From contig DCFV01000124.1 of the NCBI GenBank assembly GCA_002314435.1, positions 4,456 through 12,199 on the forward strand: 7,744 bases of DNA, read 5' to 3'. Shown piece by piece: positions 1 to 6,396 of the stretch. The notes beneath the pieces were generated by a model, which saw only the letters and a program-made list of their open reading frames with translations, was not told where the DNA came from and did no database searches. Position 1 is the first letter of the stretch. The number at the start of each line of letters is the position of its first letter. This DNA is from Acidobacteriaceae bacterium UBA1795 (lineage in GTDB: Bacteria > Acidobacteriota > Terriglobia > Terriglobales > Acidobacteriaceae). The translations under genes were made by a program, and so were the position numbers.

Positions 1-421
1 CGCGGAATTTGGTCTGGATCTGGTACCAGATCTGCGGCAACTGCTTGTAGCTGCGCAGCTCGTTGCGCGCAATGGCGGTCATGATCTCTTCGTGGGTCAT
101 GCCCAGGCAGAGATCCGCGCCCTTGCGGTCCTTCAGGCGAAACATGTTGTCGCCCATCACGGACCACCGGCCGCTCTGCTCCCACGGCTCCCGCGGCAGC
201 AGGGCGGGCAGGTAGAACTCCTGGCCAATCTTGTCCATCTCTTCGCGCACAATGCCGATCACCTTGTTCAGTGACCGCTGGCCGAGGAAGAGGTAGTTGT
301 AGATGCCCGCGCCGAGCTGGCGAACGTAACCGGCGCGCAGCAGGAACTTGTGGCTGGCCACTTCGGCATCTGCCGGGGCCTCGCGAAGAGTGGGAATAAA
401 AACCTTGGACCAACGATGCAT
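1..421 (-). CDS. proS: Prolyl-tRNA synthetase, N-terminal part (cut by window edge)
   Basis: Cytoplasmic class II aminoacyl-tRNA synthetase that attaches proline to tRNA-Pro. Only the first 140 codons are present; the gene runs off the left edge. The reading frame opens MHRWSKVFIPTLREAP and continues through ADAEVASHKFLLRAGY, QLGAGIYNYLFLGQRSLNKV and EEMDKIGQEF to LPALLPREPW. These are the characteristic N-terminal and motif 1 segments of bacterial-type ProRS. GMTHEEIMTAIARNELRSYKQL and QIWYQIQTKF then match the ProRS motif 2 approach (TxEE and LRSYxQLP). The ATG at 421 is chosen because it starts the conserved N-terminus; no upstream in-frame ATG was found, and the longer minus-strand frame starting at 453 is out of phase with ProRS. 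The Shine-Dalgarno is weak: a GGAAAG lies about 16 bases upstream. It follows the small membrane-protein gene on the same strand after a 96-base gap, so it may have its own promoter. Family assignment is firm. Confidence 0.95.
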   Translation of the reverse strand, partial: MHRWSKVFIPTLREAPADAEVASHKFLLRAGYVRQLGAGIYNYLFLGQRSLNKVIGIVREEMDKIGQEFYLPALLPREPWEQSGRWSVMGDNMFRLKDRKGADLCLGMTHEEIMTAIARNELRSYKQLPQIWYQIQTKFR

Positions 422-485
422 AGGAAGAACGCGCGTGCTTTCCCGCCCGCCATGGCGGACGCAAGAACAAATGACAGCGAGTTCT

Positions 486-491
486 ATTCTA
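486..491 (-). promoter_or_regulatory. Possible -10 element upstream of proS
   Basis: On the minus strand the gap between the small membrane-protein gene and proS contains TAGAAT (five of six matches to TATAAT) in a locally AT-rich patch, about 65 bases before the proS ATG. No convincing -35 hexamer is visible 16-18 bases upstream, so this is only a candidate. Confidence 0.25.
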
Positions 492-517
492 AATGTTCGC
501 GGGAGTTGGCCAGTTGC

Positions 518-862
518 TCAGCCTTTTTTGTGGCCTCGATCAGGCCTCGCAGAACGGAGAATGGCATTTCGTAAAAGTCGGATGGAAGCAAGAATCGCCG
601 CGCAGCCTAGCAGGGAACCGGCAATCCTTCCACCCCATTCGTCTTTTTCCCAGGAAACAGAGACCAAGCAGAATCCTAGAAACAAAAAGGTGAGGCCAAA
701 GACACCAAGGCCGACTCGCTGAACTGGCTTTGCGTTTGGGTCACCTTTCCAAAGAAACTGATCGACGCTCCTGCCGCCCTTGCGCGCGTCTTCCCAGAGA
801 ATTGCTTTCTGTCGTTCCTCGACATTTGCTCGAACTTGCTCAAAGCTGGGTTCTTTAGCCAT
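518..862 (-). CDS. Small two-helix membrane protein of unknown function
   Basis: Predicted 114-residue protein with no function I can name. Residues 1-48 are polar and charged (MAKEPSFEQVRANVEERQ, then WEDARKGGRSVDQFLWKGDP). Two hydrophobic segments follow at about 48-70 and 79-96, separated by a short charged turn (WEKDEW). The tail is strongly basic (RLLRNAILRSARPDRGHKKG), suggesting that both termini face the cytoplasm. I chose the ATG at 862. A longer frame using GTG at 928 would add 22 unremarkable residues overlapping the end of kdsD. A short AGG lies 5 bases before the ATG; there is no strong Shine-Dalgarno. It sits between kdsD (44 bases upstream) and proS on the same strand. GC content over 481-900 is about 52% by hand count, clearly lower than its neighbours. 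I recall similar small proteins in acidobacterial genomes, but that is unverified. Coding status is supported by hydrophobic segmentation and gene-like spacing only. Confidence 0.7.
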   Translation of the reverse strand: MAKEPSFEQVRANVEERQKAILWEDARKGGRSVDQFLWKGDPNAKPVQRVGLGVFGLTFLFLGFCLVSVSWEKDEWGGRIAGSLLGCAAILASIRLLRNAILRSARPDRGHKKG

Positions 863-906
863 AACCTGCACAACCCTTCCCTGAACTACTGAACACAAGT
901 TGCAGC

Positions 907-1896
907 TCAGATCAACTCCACCCCCCACAAATCGTGCAGGTGCAGGATGCCTTCCACCTTGCCTTCGCCATCCACAACCACGAGCGAGGTAATCTTCCTC
1001 TCTTCGAGAATCGCCAGCGCCTTCGCGGCGAGCTCATCCGCTCCAATCGTGCGCGGTGTGGCGTGCATGGCTTCGCCCGCAGTGCGGCTCAGGGCAGCTC
1101 CGCCTTCGCGCTCCAATAATCTTCTCAGGTCGCCGTCGCTGATGATTCCGCGCAGCAGGCCCTTCTCCTGTACGGTGGTGACGCCCAGCTTCTTCGACGA
1201 CATCTCGTAGATCACGTCCGTCATCGGCGTTGTTGGCGTTACAACGGGCACATCATCGCCAGTGTGCATCAGGTCGCGAACCTTGGCCAGTTGTTTGCCC
1301 AGCTTGCCGCCGGGGTGCAACTCGGCGAAATCCTCAGCCTTGAAGCCCTTGCGCACGCTCACCGCGATGGCGAGCGCGTCGCCCAGGGCGAGCATGGCGG
1401 TGGTGGAGGCAGTCGGTGCGAGATTCATCCCGCAGGCCTCGCGCTCCACCGAGCAATCGAGTGCCACGTCGCTCGCCTCGGCGAGCGTGGATTGCAGGTT
1501 GCAGCAGAAGCTTATCAGCGCATCGCCCTTGCGCTTGAGTGTGGCCAGCAGGCGCAGGATCTCTTCGGTTTCGCCGCTGGCTGAGAGTGCGATCACCACA
1601 TCGCCCGGCATCAGCACGCCCAGGTCGCCGTGTACCGCTTCCGCCGGATGCAGAAAAAGCGCGGGCGAGCCGGTGGAGCTGAGTGTGGCGGCGATCTTCT
1701 GCGCAACGATGCCGCTTTTGCCCATGCCGGTGACCACGCTGCGGCCGTTGCTCTCGCCGCAGCGGACGATCAGGTCCACTGCACGCTCAAAAGGCTCGGC
1801 CATGGGGCCGTCCAGGCGGGCAGCCAGCGCCGTAAGGGCCGCAGCTTCAGTGCGCACCAGTTCAGCGGGCGTCAGGCGGCGGTTATCGGGTGTCAT
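907..1896 (-). CDS. kdsD: Arabinose-5-phosphate isomerase (KpsF/GutQ family)
   Basis: Interconverts D-ribulose 5-phosphate and D-arabinose 5-phosphate, the first committed step towards Kdo, the inner-core sugar of lipopolysaccharide; cytoplasmic. The 329-residue length is normal for the family. An N-terminal SIS sugar-isomerase domain (about 35-180) carries GMGKSG at 58-62 (Lys60), STGSPALFLHPAEAVHGDLG at 74-93 (His89) and SASGETEE at 105-112. ELHPGGKLG at 192-200 (His194) follows. The lysine, two histidines and glutamate correspond to the residues considered catalytic in E. coli KdsD (Lys59, His88, His193, Glu111). Two CBS domains follow (about 208-262 and 273-329), including ISDGDLRRLLE and SLVVVDGEGKVEGILHLHDL. 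The ATG at 1896 has no evident Shine-Dalgarno. The gene is divergent from the tlpA-like gene across 69 bases. The paralogues KpsF and GutQ catalyse the same reaction, so the exact symbol is less certain than the activity. Confidence 0.95.
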   Translation of the reverse strand: MTPDNRRLTPAELVRTEAAALTALAARLDGPMAEPFERAVDLIVRCGESNGRSVVTGMGKSGIVAQKIAATLSSTGSPALFLHPAEAVHGDLGVLMPGDVVIALSASGETEEILRLLATLKRKGDALISFCCNLQSTLAEASDVALDCSVEREACGMNLAPTASTTAMLALGDALAIAVSVRKGFKAEDFAELHPGGKLGKQLAKVRDLMHTGDDVPVVTPTTPMTDVIYEMSSKKLGVTTVQEKGLLRGIISDGDLRRLLEREGGAALSRTAGEAMHATPRTIGADELAAKALAILEERKITSLVVVDGEGKVEGILHLHDLWGVELI

Positions 1897-1931
1897 CGGT
1901 TTCTGATGGTAACAGTTCCAGCAGGGCGAGG

Positions 1932-1966
1932 GGACTCGTACAATGAGTCCAGAGGTCGTCTCTGGA
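1932..1966 (+). promoter_or_regulatory. Candidate tlpA promoter with two overlapping inverted repeats
   Basis: TACAAT at 1939-1944 is a good -10 match (five of six), but no clear -35 is seen 16-18 bases upstream. It lies in the loop of a perfect inverted repeat: GGACTC (1932-1937), seven bases, GAGTCC (1945-1950). A second perfect repeat overlaps it by three bases: TCCAGAG (1948-1954), five bases, CTCTGGA (1960-1966). The second repeat contains the likely Shine-Dalgarno (AGAGG, 1951-1955) and the first base of the ATG at 1966. If transcription starts near 1951 (inferred), the leader is only about 15 bases and only the inner part of the second repeat could fold in RNA; the first would then act as DNA. 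The sequence is seen directly; an operator or translational-control role is inference. Confidence 0.45.
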
Positions 1967-2607
1967 TGAAGCGCAATACGCTTGTGCTGTGTGTGGTGCT
2001 CGTGCTGCTGGCCATCTTTGGCTGGGCAGGATGGGCGAACTGGGAATATCGCAGGCAGGCCGCGGAGGCGTTGCTGGCGCAGGCCGCGCGTGGCGAGCTT
2101 GTGGCCGATGCCGCAACCGGCGCGCCGCAGTACAACTCGCCACTGGTGCAGAAACCCGCGCCGGACTTCACGCTCGAAGACCTGACCGGAAAGAAAGTAT
2201 CACTCGCCAGTTACAAGGGCAAGGCCGTGCTCGTGAACTTCTGGGCAACGTGGTGCGGCCCGTGTAAGCTGGAAACGCCGTGGCTGATTGAGTTGCGCAA
2301 CCAGTACACGCCGCAGGGCTTTGAGGTGCTGGGCATCTCCACCGAGGGCGAAGACCTCGCCGAGAATGACAAGGCAGGATGGGCGAAGCAGAAGGCCGCT
2401 ATCGGCAAGTTTGTGACGGAGATGAAGGTGCCATATCCGATGCTGCTGAATGGCGATTCGATCAGCAAGACCTATGGCGGTCTCGACTCGATGCCGACTT
2501 CGTTCTACGTGGACCGCGAAGGCAAGATTATTGCGGCGCAGATGGGCATCACATCGAAGGACGAGATGGAAGAAAATATCCGCAAGGCGCTGGGAAATTC
2601 GAAGTGA
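1966..2607 (+). CDS. Membrane-anchored TlpA/ResA-type thioredoxin-fold thiol oxidoreductase
   Basis: Predicted 213-residue extracytoplasmic protein that reduces or exchanges disulfides in the periplasm, in the style of TlpA, ResA or CcmG. The N-terminus (MKRNTLVLCVVLVLLAIFGW) is an uncleaved-looking membrane anchor; a helical linker follows to about residue 65. The redoxin domain begins at APDFTLEDLTGKKVSL. It contains the active site NFWATWCGPCKLETP with Cys97 and Cys100, and the cis-proline loop GLDSMPTSFYVDREGKI (Pro177), both classical for this family. The open frame extends much further upstream (to 1630), but that part is antisense to kdsD; the ATG at 1966 starts exactly at the anchor. 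AGAGG at 1951-1955 is a possible ribosome site 10 bases before it. The gene is followed 5 bases later by a secreted DsbD-N-like domain, supporting a joint redox role. Whether it serves cytochrome c maturation or general reduction cannot be told: no cytochrome biogenesis genes are in the window. Confidence 0.9.
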   Translation: MKRNTLVLCVVLVLLAIFGWAGWANWEYRRQAAEALLAQAARGELVADAATGAPQYNSPLVQKPAPDFTLEDLTGKKVSLASYKGKAVLVNFWATWCGPCKLETPWLIELRNQYTPQGFEVLGISTEGEDLAENDKAGWAKQKAAIGKFVTEMKVPYPMLLNGDSISKTYGGLDSMPTSFYVDREGKIIAAQMGITSKDEMEENIRKALGNSK

Positions 2608-2612
2608 GAAAC

Positions 2613-3107
2613 ATGCACAAAGCGCTTGCGGCGGTGCTGGTGGCGTCCGCGTCGCTGGTGAGCGCGCAGTCGCCGCTGCTGGACGGGCCAAAGCGCTCGC
2701 TGGCGAAGAGCACGAATGCGGTGGAGTATCTGTTTCCTGAGCAGGTCACAGTGCCGACAGGCAAACCGACCGCGATTGCGCTGCACTTCCGCGTGGCCGA
2801 GGGGTTGCACATCAACTCGCACGCGCCCAAGGATGACTACCTGATTCCGACCACGTTTGCCATTCCGGCTGGCGAGGGTGTCGTGCTCAAAGACGCCGCC
2901 TACCCCCGGGGCGCGGACATCACGTTGCCGATCGACCCCAAAACAAGACTCAACGTGTACACCGGCGAGTTCATCATTGACGCGCATATCGTCGCTGAAC
3001 GCGGCAACCACTTGGTGCAGGCCACCCTGCGCTACCAGGCCTGCGACAACAACGCCTGCATGCCGCCAAAGACGGTGACCGTGCCGATCGATGTAATCGG
3101 GCAGTAA
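2613..3107 (+). CDS. Secreted free-standing DsbD N-terminal (alpha) domain-like protein
   Basis: Predicted 164-residue periplasmic protein. Residues 1-18 form a signal peptide (MHKALAAVLVASASLVSA, cleavage likely before Gln19). The rest resembles the immunoglobulin-like N-terminal domain of the thiol:disulfide interchange protein DsbD: a strand-rich segment with LHFRVAEGLHINSHAPKDDY, then LPIDPKTRLNVYTGEF. The diagnostic redox loop is LRYQACDNNACMPPKTVTVP, with Cys144 and Cys149. In E. coli DsbD the equivalent cysteines (103 and 109) have five residues between them; here there are four. The transmembrane beta domain and C-terminal thioredoxin domain of full DsbD are absent, and the stop at 3105-3107 is followed by an inverted repeat, so this is a complete small gene rather than a visible truncation. 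The start at 2613 lies 5 bases after the tlpA-like stop with only a weak GAGAA overlapping that stop, which suggests translational coupling. It probably exchanges electrons with the upstream TlpA-like protein (inference). Confidence 0.82.
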   Translation: MHKALAAVLVASASLVSAQSPLLDGPKRSLAKSTNAVEYLFPEQVTVPTGKPTAIALHFRVAEGLHINSHAPKDDYLIPTTFAIPAGEGVVLKDAAYPRGADITLPIDPKTRLNVYTGEFIIDAHIVAERGNHLVQATLRYQACDNNACMPPKTVTVPIDVIGQ

Positions 3108-3130
3108 GACTCAAAAGACAAGAAAGAGAA

Positions 3131-3160
3131 GCCCCGGACTTTGCGACAGAAGTCCGGGGC
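3131..3160 (-). terminator. Rho-independent terminator between convergent glnS and the DsbD-N-like gene
   Basis: A perfect 11-bp GC-rich inverted repeat, GCCCCGGACTT (3131-3141) and AAGTCCGGGGC (3150-3160), encloses an 8-base loop. On the minus strand the stem is followed by a T-rich run (TTCTCTTTCTTGTCTTTT), as expected for intrinsic termination of glnS, whose stop is 21 bases before the stem. On the plus strand the following bases (CTATTGCGGTC) are not T-rich, so termination of the tlpA-side transcript would be weaker, although the stem is shared. Confidence 0.85.
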
Positions 3161-3181
3161 CTATTGCGGTCTTGTTACCTA

Positions 3182-4888
3182 TTAGCTTCCCGCTTTCTTC
3201 TCAATCTTTGCCCAGGAGTCCTTCAGCGACAGCGTCCGGTTGAAGACCAGCTTGCCTTCTGTCGAGTCCCGATCAAGGCAGAAGTAGCCGACGCGCTCAA
3301 ACTGGAAGCGGTCGCCGAGCTTGGCGTTGGCCAGGGAAGGCTCCAGCTTTGCGCCAGTGAGCACCGTCAGGGAGTCAGGATTGAGATTGCTGAGGAAGCT
3401 CTCGCCTTCCGCGTAGTCGTTGGGGTCGGCCTTGGTAAACAGCTTGTCGTAGAGGCGGATCTCCGCCGAAACGGCGTGCGCGTCCGAGACCCAGTGAAGG
3501 GTGGACTTGACCTTGCGGCCGTCGGGCGAGTTTCCGCCGCGGCTGGCCGGATCGTAAGTGCAGTGCACCTCGACGACGTTGCCGTCTGCGTCTTTCAGCA
3601 CGCTGTTCGCGGTGATGAAATAGGCGGCACGCAGGCGGACTTCCTTGCCCGGCGAAAGGCGGAAATACTTTGGAGGAGGCACCTCGCGAAAGTCGTCCTG
3701 CTCGATGTACACGATGCGCGAGAAGGGCACCTGCCGGACGCCCGCTGCAGGATCTTCCGGATTGTTGACCACCTCGAAGAGTTCTTCTTGGCCTTCGGGG
3801 TAGTTATCGATGACCAGCTTCAACGGGTTCAGGACAGCCATCGCGCGGGTAGCCCGGCGATTCAAATCGTCGCGCTGGAAGTGCTCGAGGACCTCAATAT
3901 CCGTAGTCCCGTTGGTGCGCGAGGCGCCGATCGAGGCGCAGAAGGCGCGCAGCGCTTCGGGCGTGAAACCGCGGCGGCGAATGCCGGAAAGCGTAGGCAT
4001 GCGCGGGTCGTCCCAGCCGCTCACGCGTCCTTCCTGCACCAGTTGCAGCAGCTTGCGCTTGCTGAGCAGCGTATAGGTCAGGTTCAGACGATCAAACTCA
4101 ATCTGTTGCGACGGAAAGATGCCCAATTGCTCGATGTACCAGCGGTAGAGGGGCTGGTGGTCAGCGAACTCCAGCGTGCACATGGAGTGCGTAACGTTCT
4201 CGATCGAGTCGGACTGGCCGTGCGCAAAGTCGTACATCGGGTAGATGCACCAGTCGTCGCCCGTGCGGTGGTGCGAAGCGTGGAGGATGCGGTACATGAC
4301 CGGGTCGCGCATGTTGAGGTTGGGCGAAGTCATGTCGATCTTGGCGCGCAGCACGCGCGAGCCATCAGGGAACTCACCGCTTTTCATACGCAGGAACAGG
4401 CCAAGGTTCTCTTCGACTGAGCGGTTGCGGTAGGGGCTGTCCTTGCCCGGCTCGGTCAGGGTGCCACGGTATTGGCGGATCTCGTCAGCCGTGAGGTCAT
4501 CGACATACGCCTTGCCGGCCTTCACCAGCTGCAGTGCCCACTCGTACAGCTGGCCGAAGTAGTCCGACGCATAGCACAGCCGATCCCATTTGAACCCCAG
4601 CCAGCGCACATCCGTCATGATGGAGTCGACATACTCCTGCTCTTCCTTCTCAGGATTGGTGTCGTCGAAGCGCAGGTTGGTCCTGCCGCCGAACTCGTCA
4701 GCCAGACCGAAATCGATGCAGATCGCCTTGGCGTGGCCAATATGCAGGTAGCCGTTGGGTTCGGGAGGAAAGCGTGTCTGCACGATGGCGTCGCCGTACT
4801 TCTTGGCGAGCACATCCTCGGCCATCTGATCGCGAAGAAAGTTGGAGACCGTGCGAGCTTCCTGGCTTTCCGGATTTGAGTTCGTCAT
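3182..4888 (-). CDS. glnS: Glutaminyl-tRNA synthetase
   Basis: Class I synthetase that charges tRNA-Gln with glutamine in the cytoplasm, removing the need for the Glu-tRNA-Gln amidotransferase route. It has 568 residues, close to E. coli GlnRS (about 554). The Rossmann domain opens with TRFPPEPNGYLHIGHAKAI, the HIGH signature at 49-52, then LRFDDTNPEKEEQEYVD. WCIYPMYDFAHGQSDSIENV and THSMCTLEFADHQPLYRWYI are GlnRS-type core segments. The KMSKS loop appears as LLSKRKL (about 274-280), followed by GWDDPRMPTLSGIRRRGFTP. The C-terminal anticodon-binding beta-barrels contain AMAVLNPLKLVIDNYPEG and VNNPEDP. There is no C-terminal YqeY-type extension as in some bacterial GlnRS. The ATG at 4888 has a good Shine-Dalgarno (GAGGA, complement of 4898-4902) 9 bases upstream. 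It lies 44 bases after gltX on the same strand and ends at a strong terminator. Bacterial glnS is generally held to derive from a eukaryotic gene by ancient transfer. Confidence 0.98.
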   Translation of the reverse strand: MTNSNPESQEARTVSNFLRDQMAEDVLAKKYGDAIVQTRFPPEPNGYLHIGHAKAICIDFGLADEFGGRTNLRFDDTNPEKEEQEYVDSIMTDVRWLGFKWDRLCYASDYFGQLYEWALQLVKAGKAYVDDLTADEIRQYRGTLTEPGKDSPYRNRSVEENLGLFLRMKSGEFPDGSRVLRAKIDMTSPNLNMRDPVMYRILHASHHRTGDDWCIYPMYDFAHGQSDSIENVTHSMCTLEFADHQPLYRWYIEQLGIFPSQQIEFDRLNLTYTLLSKRKLLQLVQEGRVSGWDDPRMPTLSGIRRRGFTPEALRAFCASIGASRTNGTTDIEVLEHFQRDDLNRRATRAMAVLNPLKLVIDNYPEGQEELFEVVNNPEDPAAGVRQVPFSRIVYIEQDDFREVPPPKYFRLSPGKEVRLRAAYFITANSVLKDADGNVVEVHCTYDPASRGGNSPDGRKVKSTLHWVSDAHAVSAEIRLYDKLFTKADPNDYAEGESFLSNLNPDSLTVLTGAKLEPSLANAKLGDRFQFERVGYFCLDRDSTEGKLVFNRTLSLKDSWAKIEKKAGS

Positions 4889-4897
4889 GACTGCAAT

Positions 4898-4902
4898 TCC
4901 TC
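4898..4902 (-). promoter_or_regulatory. Ribosome binding site of glnS
   Basis: The minus strand reads GAGGA nine bases before the glnS ATG, the clearest and best-spaced Shine-Dalgarno among the starts that are not themselves within an inverted repeat. It fixes the glnS start at 4888. Confidence 0.7.
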
Positions 4903-4917
4903 ATCCAACTGCGAGTG

Positions 4918-4931
4918 TGCTCAATTGAGCA
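4918..4931. repeat. 14-bp perfect palindrome in the gltX-glnS gap
   Basis: TGCTCAATTGAGCA is its own reverse complement. It begins 2 bases after the gltX stop and ends 15 bases before the glnS Shine-Dalgarno. In RNA it could form a five-pair stem with an AATT loop; without a following U tract it is not a terminator. It could be a protein site, an RNA processing site or chance. Only the palindrome itself is certain. Confidence 0.5.
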
Positions 4932-4932
4932 A

Positions 4933-6393
4933 TCAAAGGCTGGTTTCGGCCTGGCGAATGCGGGCTAGGCAAAGCTCGCGGCCCAGCACGGCCATGGTTT
5001 CAAACAGCGGAGGCGCGTTCTTGCGTCCGCAGACGGCAACCCGGATGGGCTGGAACATGGGGCCGGCCTTCAGACCGAGCGATGCGGCCGCCTCGCGCAG
5101 CGCGTGTTCTAGCGCATCGTGGTCAAAAGAGACGTTGGCTAGAACCTCTAGCGCGTAGTGCAGAACGCGGCGTGCCAGCGCAGCATCGCCCTTCTGCGGA
5201 ATCAGTTCAGCCGGATCATAAGGGGCGAGCTGGGCTTGGAAGAAGAAGTCCGCTGCCGGGACGGCATCGCCGAGCAGCTTGATGCGCTCTCGGATCAACG
5301 GGGTCACCGCAAGCAACTGTTCCGGCGAAGCGCTGAGGCCAGCCTTCGCAAAGAAGGGCGCCAGGCCTCGGCTGAGCTCGTCCACAGGCAGCGCGCGGAT
5401 ATGCTCCGCGTTGAGCCAGACAGCCTTGGGATCGAAGGGGTCTTCCTCGGTGAAGTTGACCACAGCGTTGGCGCGGTTCACGCCCTCGAGTGTGAACGCA
5501 TCACGGATTTCATCCACAGTGAGGAACTCGCGATCGTTCTTGGGCGACCAGCCGAGAAGGCAAAGAAAGTTGATAAAGGCCGAGGGCAGAAATCCCGCGT
5601 CGCGATAGGTAGTCACGCTCACCACGGGCCCGTGCTTGCGCTTGGAGAGCTTGGCCCCATCGGGTGCAACCAGCAACGGAAGATGCGCAAACTGCGGAGT
5701 CTCGCCGCCGAGGGCTTCGAAGATAAGCAGGTGCTTGAATGTGTTGGTCAGGTGATCCTGGCCGCGGATGATCTGGCTGATGCGGAGATCGGCGTCGTCC
5801 ACGCAGGAGGCCAGGTGATACGTCGGCATCCCGTCCGACCGCAGCAGGGCAAAGTCCTCGACTTCGTCGGCAAGCTTGGACTGCGCACCGTAGACGCCAT
5901 CCGTGAAGCGCAGAATGCGGTCCTCGCCGCGCGGTACGCGATACCGCAGCGCAAAGGCCTCGCCTGCGGCGGCACGGCGGTCGCTCTCCTCGCGCGAAAG
6001 CTCGCGCATTCCGGGGTTGAAGTGCCACGCTTCCTGCGCGGACGACCGTTCGTCGCCGGCGTGCGCTGGCGTGAAGTCGCGATAGGCAAGCCCCTTGGCG
6101 AAGATCGCTTCGGCCGCCTTGCGGTGCAGATCAAGCCGTTCTGATTGCTTGTACTCTTCGTCCCAGTGCAGGCCCAGCCAACGCAGTCCCTCGAAGATCG
6201 ACTGGACGCTGGCGTCGGTGTTCCGCTCGACATCGGTGTCGTCCAGGCGCAGCACCATCGTACCGTTGTTGTGCCGTGCATAGAGCCAGTTATAGATAAA
6301 CGTCCGGGCGCTACCGACGTGGAGATAGCCGGTGGGTGAAGGCGCAAATCGTACGCGCGGAGCCTGTGCGAAGGAGTGAATTTCTTGAGCCAT
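4933..6393 (-). CDS. gltX: Glutamyl-tRNA synthetase
   Basis: Class I synthetase that charges tRNA-Glu, supplying translation and, where the glutamyl-tRNA route to 5-aminolevulinate is used, haem synthesis. The 486-residue length is typical. VRFAPSPTGYLHVGSARTFIYNW carries the HIGH-type signature HVGS at 25-28; LRLDDTDVERN and the EGLRWLGLHWDE segment follow. LRISQIIRGQDHLTNT is the GluRS acceptor-domain signature and AKLSKRKHG (KLSKRK at 248-253) is the KMSKS loop. The anticodon-binding half ends in GPMFQPIRVAVCGRKNAPPLFETMAVLG, as usual for the family. The cysteines of the zinc site found in E. coli-type GluRS are missing (YRDFTPAHAG in the corresponding region), so this is a zinc-free form. 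The ATG at 6393 has an AGAGGA Shine-Dalgarno 13 bases upstream, a rather long spacing, and it lies within a hairpin. Downstream neighbour glnS is on the same strand; with glnS present, this enzyme is expected to be discriminating (tRNA-Glu only), which is inference. Confidence 0.98.
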   Translation of the reverse strand: MAQEIHSFAQAPRVRFAPSPTGYLHVGSARTFIYNWLYARHNNGTMVLRLDDTDVERNTDASVQSIFEGLRWLGLHWDEEYKQSERLDLHRKAAEAIFAKGLAYRDFTPAHAGDERSSAQEAWHFNPGMRELSREESDRRAAAGEAFALRYRVPRGEDRILRFTDGVYGAQSKLADEVEDFALLRSDGMPTYHLASCVDDADLRISQIIRGQDHLTNTFKHLLIFEALGGETPQFAHLPLLVAPDGAKLSKRKHGPVVSVTTYRDAGFLPSAFINFLCLLGWSPKNDREFLTVDEIRDAFTLEGVNRANAVVNFTEEDPFDPKAVWLNAEHIRALPVDELSRGLAPFFAKAGLSASPEQLLAVTPLIRERIKLLGDAVPAADFFFQAQLAPYDPAELIPQKGDAALARRVLHYALEVLANVSFDHDALEHALREAAASLGLKAGPMFQPIRVAVCGRKNAPPLFETMAVLGRELCLARIRQAETSL

Positions 6394-6396
6394 CAG

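Noticed and set aside
447..458. 12-bp palindrome CCGCCATGGCGG upstream of proS
   Set aside because: A high-GC chance palindrome with only a four-pair stem possible; no T tract and no link to the start codon.
1262..1906. Plus-strand 214-codon frame opposite kdsD
   Set aside because: Shadow of kdsD, with Ser, Arg and Ala bias and no domain.
1630..1965. Upstream extension of the tlpA-like frame
   Set aside because: Open only because it runs antisense to kdsD; the membrane anchor begins exactly at the ATG at 1966.
3164..4420. Long plus-strand open frame (418 codons) opposite glnS
   Set aside because: Antisense shadow in GC-rich DNA: the opposite strand carries a complete, unmistakable GlnRS, and this frame has no recognisable domain or ribosome site.
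5158..6144. Long plus-strand open frame (328 codons) opposite gltX
   Set aside because: Antisense shadow of GluRS codons; its composition matches no known protein.
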